A DNA stretch of 64,000 bases from Aptenodytes patagonicus (lineage: Eukaryota; Chordata; Aves; Sphenisciformes; Spheniscidae): assembly GCF_965638725.1 (NCBI RefSeq), contig NC_134961.1:4990641-5054640 (forward strand), written 5' to 3'. The position numbers and the translations under genes were made by a program. Positions 58,101 through 64,000 of this stretch are shown here, in pieces. The first letter of the stretch is position 1, and each line of letters starts with the position of its first letter. The notes under the pieces were generated by a model, which saw nothing but the letters and a program-made list of their open reading frames with translations, was not told where the DNA came from and ran no database searches.

Positions 58101-60827
58101 AGGGGGAGTCAGTGCAAGCTCCAGTTGCATAATGTAGATGTAGAAACCAGTTGCATTTTCTCTTAAACAGATTTCTAGGCAAAAGAAGGAAACTGAGACT
58201 GGGATATATGTGAAGGCTAGCAGGCCAGCTGCTGGAGCTCTAGTAAACTGCCGTGCTAATTTTTTGTTAAATGCTGATTGCTTTAACTAGAAAATCTTAA
58301 CAGGGTTGGAAATGCAAGTAGCTATTCTTAACTATCAAAATTAAATCATTTCCTGTAGGCCGTTTTATTTATAAACAGCTGCATCTGTTGTTGAAAGAAG
58401 TCTGTGTTTTTGCAGAAGACACCTTGAACTGTATTGTTTAGCGAGCTTATGGCAGGTAAATGCAGTCTGCTCAGCCTGCCTCCTTCTCAGGGCTGCACTC
58501 CTTCATCTTCAGTCTGTCGATCCTGGCGTACAGTGTGCCGCCTCGATCAGGACGGGATTTTACCCGACAGGTATTTGAATTGGTGCCTTTTCATATGCAT
58601 TGCTTAGGCTGACTTGGTATTTAAGGTGTTAAGATGCGTCTAGGTGAGGTACAAAGCTAAAGCGGTATGCAATTTGGTAGCATCGTATACACTCTGTGCC
58701 ATACACTCTTTCTTAAAGGTGGGTAAAATTTAACTTCGTGAAAGGCGTCCATTCACCTGTGGAAAACAGGACTGAGAAGAAAATGGTGTTTGAAACCAAA
58801 GGCCATGTTAGCCGTGGTAAATACAGCCCCTTCATCGGCCCTTCCTCATGAAAGGCATGTACAGTATCAAATTCAGTTTTAGAAATAGAGATGGCTCATC
58901 TCTTACACAGTCTGTTAAAGGACAGAAAACTCTGGCTGCTTGAGAATTTTGTGTAATACCATTATCATGCACAGCACTATGTTCCCACAGAAATATTTAG
59001 TAGCTCTGTATGTTTCTATCAGATCAGTTAGCTGATGTGTGTAGTAGTTGCCACTTCAGATTAGATTAAAATCTGGTTAAGAATGTGCCGCTATAACTGG
59101 AGTATTCTTACACTGTTGTTCTTCCATGTAATTTCTGGTGTGATTTTGCAAGACTCAAAAAAACCAAAAAAACAAAAAAAACCAAAACCCAAACCACCCA
59201 AAAACAAACAAACAAACAAAACCCCCAAAAAACCAAACCCAAAAAAACCCCACTCACCACCCCCCTCAAAAAAAAAAAAACCACAAAAAAAACCACTGGG
59301 AAAAAAAAAACCAAAAAAAACCCAAATAATTGCCCTCTAACAGGGTACCATTTCGATCAGACAGTATTTCTGTTTGTGTGGAAGAAAAGTTTATCTATCT
59401 TGTATGTGTTTTCCTAAACAAATAAATATTACAATGCTTGCAGTTTATGTTCCTGTCAAAGTATTTAAGTGGCTTTTGTCTTAGTCTTGTTGAGGTTTTG
59501 AGCATTACTGTATTCTCATATTTAATTATTAAACACTTACGGTTTACAAATAGTTCAAGCAGATAATGTGCCATGAAATTGAAGTCAAATGCCTTAAAAA
59601 ACAAACAAACCCCTTTAAAGTGAATGAATCTTGTCTTTGGAGGCATTTCACAAGTTCAGCTGATGAAGCTTGATCAAGCAAGTGAACTTTTTGTGCATGA
59701 CCGGTCTTGTGGTAGGTTATTAAACAGATTGTAGGATCAGAAGGAAGTCGGTGTAGTAGATGAGGAACTCTGACAGCAGCAGGGGAAACTCTCTGAACAG
59801 GAAAATAGGGCAGTGGAGTACCTCCAAGTCCTTTATAGCAATAGGCCTGTAGTCATGGTGAACAGCCAAGTAGAAGAGATCACGGGTGAACTAAATTTAT
59901 CTTTATAGATCCCGCAAAGGTAGGGTAAAGCAGTGTTATAGCAAATGAGTCAACACCAAACAAATCTGGGTCAACATTAAACAATTTGAAGTTTATGTAT
60001 AAATTGTGATTGGGAAAAGGTGTGGAATTGTATGTGTAAAGGTTTGAGTATGTTTGCAACAACTGTTAACATTTTTGTCTGGAAGTATGTGTGAGTATTC
60101 GGACATTTTTCTATTGAGGGTAGACCTTTACTGGTAATACTGTTAACTTCTGATGATCTTTTTAAATAATAATTTTTTTTTATTGTTTTAGTATTATGGA
60201 AGTCAGCACAATGAGGTAATGGGAGATATTTCTGATGAAGGTTGTGTGCATGTAAGGTTAAGGGAAGGTGTTCAGGCTACCATTTCCACTGATTGCTGAT
60301 TGATAAAGCCCTGCAGTGGTAGAATATGAAAAGATGAAGTTGGCTGTCCTACTTTTCTCATGTCTTTATATTCCTTTACATTCATGTGTGTTGATAACAT
60401 TACCTGATTAACAACATGGAGTGAGATTCAAGTTGCTTCAATACTTCTTTGCATTCAAGTGAAGTTACTCAGGATTCCGGTTTGCTTTGTGTTAAACTGT
60501 GTGCGGTCTGCAATATAGTTGAGCTTGGTGCAGTGGATTCGTGCTGTGGGCTGGGAATTCCGGGAATGTCAGGCTTTCCCAAGCACCCTGTGCTGGGCAA
60601 GCCATCCATGTTCACGCCGGGGCCGGGAGCCAGCGCTATGTGCGACATCGTGAACATGGCGGTGTTTGCAGCAGTGGCCATAATGGGTTTATAACTTGAA
60701 CCTGAATGAGTTTTGTCAAAAGCATTGTAGCAATCTTTGACCCTGAACATGCTAATTAGTCTGACAATGGTCTGTTTTCCTCCTTAGGGCTGAGAAAACG
60801 GAGGTACTCAGTGAAGACCTGTTGCAG
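37098..60827 (+). CDS. ARHGAP17: ARHGAP17 (RICH1/nadrin), coding exons 1-2, 3' part outside the window
   Basis: ARHGAP17 is a cytosolic Rho GTPase-activating protein with an N-terminal BAR domain, a RhoGAP domain and a proline-rich tail; it acts on Cdc42 and Rac1 at tight junctions and in exocytosis (family knowledge). Two exons are seen: 37098-37150 and 60788-60827. Joined, they encode MKKQFNRMKQLANQTVGRAE then KTEVLSEDLLQ, 31 residues identical to my recollection of the human N-terminus. This segment is the first amphipathic stretch of the BAR domain. The remaining exons, including the next one (starting IERRLDTVRS in human), were not found before 64000, so the gene continues to the right. 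Intron 1 is about 23.6 kb, which is ordinary for a first intron. The gene is divergent from LCMT1. Its frame is open upstream to an ATG at 36600, but the ATG at 37098 has a strong GCCGCCATG context. Confidence 0.94.
37802..37816. repeat. Homopolymer G15
   Basis: A run of 15 G in the CpG island, on the ARHGAP17 sense strand, about 650 bases into intron 1. Confidence 0.95.
41279..41326. repeat. 24-bp tandem duplication
   Basis: Units CCACGGTAATTAATAGATGT... (41279-41302) and CCACAGTAATTAATAGATGT... (41303-41326) differ at two positions. Located in ARHGAP17 intron 1. Confidence 0.9.
50172..50189. repeat. 18-bp perfect palindrome
   Basis: GATCAGCTTAAGCTGATC has no loop. In ARHGAP17 intron 1; no function inferred. 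Confidence 0.85.
55167..55192. repeat. Short hairpin
   Basis: CAAATTGATT and AATCAATTTG flank a six-base loop (TAGAAG). The two copies of TTTTGGCAAA just to the left form a small direct repeat. In ARHGAP17 intron 1. Confidence 0.7.
55905..56240. promoter_or_regulatory. CpG-rich intronic segment
   Basis: About 335 bases rich in CpG (for example CTGCGCGCCGCTGCTGCGG and AGCGCGCGGGAGG) within an AT-rich intron, about 18.8 kb downstream of the main promoter. It could be an orphan CpG island or alternative promoter. I see no exon of ARHGAP17 in it. Open frames on both strands reflect the composition. Confidence 0.4.
57482..57515. repeat. 17-bp tandem duplication next to a CR1 copy
   Basis: TCTAGTAATAGAAGAT plus one base occurs at 57482-57498 and 57499-57515, differing only in the last base. 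It abuts the 5' edge of the CR1 fragment. Confidence 0.88.
57525..57739 (+). mobile_element. CR1 LINE, 5'-truncated copy
   Basis: Shows the avian CR1 3' end: GAGGGTGGTGAAGCACTGGC, CAGGTTGCCCAGAGAGGTGG, GGTTGGACTAGATGACCTTC and the terminal ATTCTATGATTCT repeat. About 215 bases long and well preserved, so fairly young. CR1 copies of this type are the commonest dispersed repeat in birds and are the main support for an avian source. Confidence 0.95.
59156..59327. repeat. A/C-only low-complexity tract
   Basis: Bases 59156-59253 contain only A and C (98 bases), with A/C-rich sequence continuing to 59327. The units vary (AAAC, AAACC, AACCC). The 85-codon lysine/proline open frame over it is a product of composition. 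Confidence 0.9.
60535..60690. other. GC-rich islet upstream of ARHGAP17 exon 2
   Basis: About 155 bases with CpG and GC content above the flanks, 100-250 bases before exon 2. Both strands are open (81 and 93 codons). The minus strand reads ALAPGPGVNMDGLPSTGCL. I do not recognise the product. It could be a cryptic or alternative exon, a retroposed fragment, or a conserved non-coding element. Confidence 0.3.
60788..60827 (+). CDS. ARHGAP17: ARHGAP17 coding exon 2
   Basis: A 40-nt exon. The acceptor reads TTTTCCTCCTTAG|GGCTGAG and the donor TTGCAG|GTATTG. It enters with one base completing Arg18 and encodes AEKTEVLSEDLLQ, ending in phase 0. The match and phase leave little doubt despite the small size. 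Confidence 0.95.
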
Positions 60828-63800
60828 GTATTGTAACATGGTTAATATGTATTTTTTTTTTAAATGCTCTATGTGAAGTTTGAGCCTTCTGAGTTTAGTG
60901 GAGTACCTAATGTGGGGGGAAAAAAAATACTGCAAATGACAGGGGTGAAAACAAGGATGTCTTTGGCTGACTTCTCAGCACATGAAAAAACTGTGATAAA
61001 ATTTGAGTGGGAAAAGCTCAGGTACTTCTGTTTCTGAATCTGATCATGTAGCTTGATAAAGTGAAGGAGGAAGCATTTTTGCTTTTAATTAGATGAACTA
61101 GCTTGTTAAGCTTATGAACCCTTAGTGCTAATGACTTGCCAGTCCATCTGGTGGTGGACGATGAGCTGGGAAGAAACTGTGATTAGGCACAGCTGGTTTC
61201 TGTCTTCATTTCTGTTTCTCTTGAAGAGGTCAACTTGGGCCTTAAGAGAAGTGGCAAAAAACATGCCAACTGCTTGCTAACAGATAATGTCAATTTTTTC
61301 TGAAAGTCTGGAATTGCTCTAAATAAATGTACAAATGCTTCTTGTTCAGCTTGTGGTATTTGTTCTCAAAATTGTCACACTGACATTTGATTTGTTTGCA
61401 GACTTGTCATCTCTTTGAAAGTATACCATCTAATCAAACACTACGTTCGTGGTGGAATTTTAGTTGCAACTGTTAGATTAACAAGGTTGACTGATTACAT
61501 GGAACAAATTTGATTACAGATTTATTCTACATAGTTTTCTTCCCCTGGTTACTTTGTGAAAGACTTTAAAAAAAAAAAAAAAGGCAAAATGTAAATTGGC
61601 AAGGGAAGTCGGGCTAGCTGCTCCACGGGACCTCGAGTGTAATGGTTATTTCAAATTGATTACAAAGCATCTTAGTATGCTTAAGTTCAGGACCTGTATA
61701 CAAAACATGGAAGCCAAACAAATGGTGCAAGTACTTTTATTTCAGATCTCTCCAGCTGTTCAGATTAAAGTAGAAGATGAGAGAATGTATTGAATTAAAT
61801 TGAATTAAAACTTGAATTCAGCACAAATGCATGAAATCATCTTGAGTAATGGCGAAATGAGGTGACCTGAAACATTTTACCCAGCTTTTCAGAGGACTGC
61901 TTTATGTGAACTGTCAATATCTTAACAGTTTGACAATACTATTTTTAATTTCTAAAGAGATGTGTACAATTAAATGGCATAAAGGATGTTAAAACACCTT
62001 TATAGCCTTCGAGGGCTCATCTGTTTTCTTGGTTAGCTGCAAAATAGTAACAAGAAGTGAAAGCCAAAAGTACTGCTGCTTGTTGCCAAAAAAATTTTGC
62101 AAGCAAGGCTTTCCCAGGCACAGAGCAGACTGGCTACACCCAAGTGGAAGAATTTACTCACTTGTTTGTTTGCTCTTGGGGGCTTGTGGAGGGGAGGGAG
62201 GCTTTTATCTAACTAAAGAGCTTAAAAGCGTGGTACTGTTCACTTTATAAACATGTTTCACAGTGTTCTTTTTTATATTTAGCTCAAGCTTTGACATAGG
62301 ATTGCCATAGCTTTTTTCCTGTTTTCTGAAGTGTAATACTCCATTTCAAGTATCTCTGTTAAATGTGTTCCTGTCTGAAGACAAGGAATATAATTCAGTA
62401 CTGGAAGGGCTTCTACAATAGACCCACTTTCTGGCATGCCCTTGTAGTGTATAATAAAGCAATTGTGTGATGTTTTGTACACTGAAGATGCCCTGTGGGT
62501 ACAGACAGCAAGGCCTGTAGGTCACATTTTAAGTTCAAAGGTAGCTTAATGGAGATTAATGTCCTTCATGGTTTTCCTGACATCTTTGAACTAAAAAGCA
62601 GATCGGAGAGGAGAGTATATTATCGTGAGGTTTTGGGGTCATGTTCCTCCTATCAGTCTTCTGCCCTTTGAGTTTGGCATTCAGGCTGTTGGGAATATAT
62701 GTGCTCCAGAGTCTTTCTAAGGAATGTAAGCCACCATGCATGGCTGACAAGGGCTGTGTTAGTCTGCTGGGATCTGTAAGATAGTTCAGTTACAGGATGT
62801 CACCATGTTTCAGGTGTGGAAAAAATACTGAGCACAGGCTCAGTATTTTAAGAAGTCTTAACTACGTGACCAAGCAAGAATAAATGCTTTCACAAAGAGT
62901 GGATGGTTTAGAATGTGTTGGTGATATTTTATTTTGAAGATAACACAACAGAAATAAATCATCTTAGCAGCAACAGTAGACCGCAAACAGTACCTTCTTG
63001 TTCATATATCTTCATATGGACTTTTTTGAAATGGACTAAATTTTGAGCTTGTTGATATATGCTCTGTAAATAAAAGGCAATGCCTTGTGCTTTCAGAGCA
63101 GTCCTTCTTGGACAGTCTCTCTGCACCTTACTCTACCATAATAGATTTTTACTAAGCTTTTTTGAGCACCTCAGCTTGGATTCATCTTGTGGCTGTCAAG
63201 AGCTTTTAAGTTCCTTTAGTGCCTCATGTAGCCAGTGAAACTTCAGTCTTCCTACATGGTCCTTCAACTCTCCAGCCCTCCTACACTGGTTCTTTCACCT
63301 TCCCTTTGGACTTGCAAAGGCTGCTGCTGGGCGGCACAGCCCCAAGGCCCAGCTTTGGGTGCTCCTCCAGGCTACAGCGTAGCAGAACTGCCATTCCCCT
63401 CTTCTGGAAGGAAATGGCGAGCCCAGTGCTGCACTTGCTCGTGTGTTCAGGACAGGGCTCCCATGCCCAACAGCAGTGATTCTGTGCTGATGCTCACCAA
63501 GTCCCCATCTGTCTGTGCCTCCCTCCACCGGCATCTTCTTCCTCGCAACTTCTCCCAACCCAGCCCTGAAGGCTCCTCTTCTGTTGGATCTGCTGTCCCT
63601 TTTAGTAGCCGTAGTTTTTACTAGCTGCTTTTGTTGGGACCTAATTACATCCTTCCAGTTGTAACCACTTTAGAGATATACATATCCCATCGTAGTAGTG
63701 CCAAATAAACCTGTTGGGAGGAAAAATCATGTCATTCTTATCTGGATGTGTAACATTCTAAATGAGAATTTATAGCATTTTGTGTTCATTAGGACATAGC

Positions 63801-64000
63801 AGTATGCCTGTTCTGGAAAAACCAACAGTGTATCTCCTGCTTTAAATGGCAGGTATGGTGCCCTTAACAGTAGCTAGCAGGGGCATAATAACTTAGCACT
63901 AAAATTACTAGTCTGGCAGCTAATCTGTATTTATGATTGATAGGAAAGCTGGAGAGAATTATTGTCCTCCTGAAAATGTAATAGGAGTGATTTTAGAGCT
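60828..64000 (+). other. ARHGAP17: ARHGAP17 intron 2 (partial)
   Basis: At least 3.2 kb. It holds a perfect 12-bp hairpin (62822-62849) and a GC-richer segment at 63230-63610 in which open frames appear on both strands. The exon expected to follow was not found. Confidence 0.75.
62822..62849. repeat. Perfect 12-bp hairpin with ACAG loop
   Basis: AAAATACTGAGC-ACAG-GCTCAGTATTTT. The stem does not extend convincingly outward, so it is shorter than a typical microRNA precursor. Confidence 0.8.

Larger units (their letters stand above)
37151..60787 (+). other. ARHGAP17: ARHGAP17 intron 1
   Basis: About 23.6 kb. The first 700 bases are CpG island. It then holds a G15 run (37802-37816), small tandem duplications, a CR1 copy (57525-57739), an A/C tract (59156-59327), a CpG-rich patch (55905-56240) and a GC-rich islet (60535-60690). 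No other coding exon was recognised on either strand. Confidence 0.8.

Noticed and set aside
59083-59340. 85-codon Lys/Pro-rich frame
   Set aside because: Produced by the A/C-only tract.
60828-64000. Search for ARHGAP17 exon 3
   Set aside because: No stretch encoding IERRLDTVRS or similar with an acceptor was found in any frame, so the exon is taken to lie beyond the window.

Overview
This is vertebrate nuclear DNA, most likely from a bird. The genes are split into small exons with GT-AG introns, there is one large CpG island, and two copies carry the 3' end of avian CR1 LINEs (57,525-57,739 and 33,531-33,606). The species cannot be named from the window. No prokaryotic, viral or organellar feature was seen.

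Three protein-coding genes were found by reading exons on both strands, joining them across splice sites and checking that phase is kept. From left to right they are: (1) AQP8 (aquaporin-8) on the minus strand, with coding exons 1-3 at 4,576-4,320, 1,971-1,845 and 939-725; its 3' end lies left of the window. (2) LCMT1 (leucine carboxyl methyltransferase 1, the PP2A methyltransferase) on the minus strand, complete, with 11 coding exons from 36,427 down to 16,368 and a predicted protein of 329 aa. (3) ARHGAP17 (RICH1/nadrin, a BAR-RhoGAP) on the plus strand, with coding exon 1 at 37,098-37,150, an intron of about 23.6 kb, and exon 2 at 60,788-60,827; the rest lies right of the window. The order and relative orientation AQP8-LCMT1-ARHGAP17 match the human 16p12 neighbourhood as recalled, with LCMT1 and ARHGAP17 in head-to-head arrangement.

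Layout: 1-4,576 is GC-rich AQP8 exons and introns. 4,577-16,367 is an intergenic stretch of about 11.8 kb with no recognisable gene; the unresolved AQP8 promoter and LCMT1 3'UTR fall inside it. 16,368-36,427 is LCMT1; its introns hold an ancient LINE reverse-transcriptase relic, a CR1 tail, a CA/TG microsatellite and several small duplications and palindromes. About 35,980-37,860 is a TATA-less CpG island serving LCMT1 and ARHGAP17 divergently; it has three CCAAT boxes, ETS-like sites, an E-box and a G-quadruplex motif. 37,151-64,000 is almost entirely ARHGAP17 intron with one 40-nt exon.

The genes are not known to act in one pathway. AQP8 is a membrane channel for water and small solutes. 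LCMT1 methylates the PP2A catalytic subunit C-terminus. ARHGAP17 controls Cdc42/Rac1 at cell junctions. LCMT1 and ARHGAP17 share a promoter, not a known biochemical function. I found no convincing previously undescribed system. The most solid unusual features are a GC-AG intron in LCMT1, a terminal exon of LCMT1 that codes only the last seven residues, a four-tract G-quadruplex motif just upstream of the ARHGAP17 start, and an unexplained CpG-rich patch deep in ARHGAP17 intron 1.
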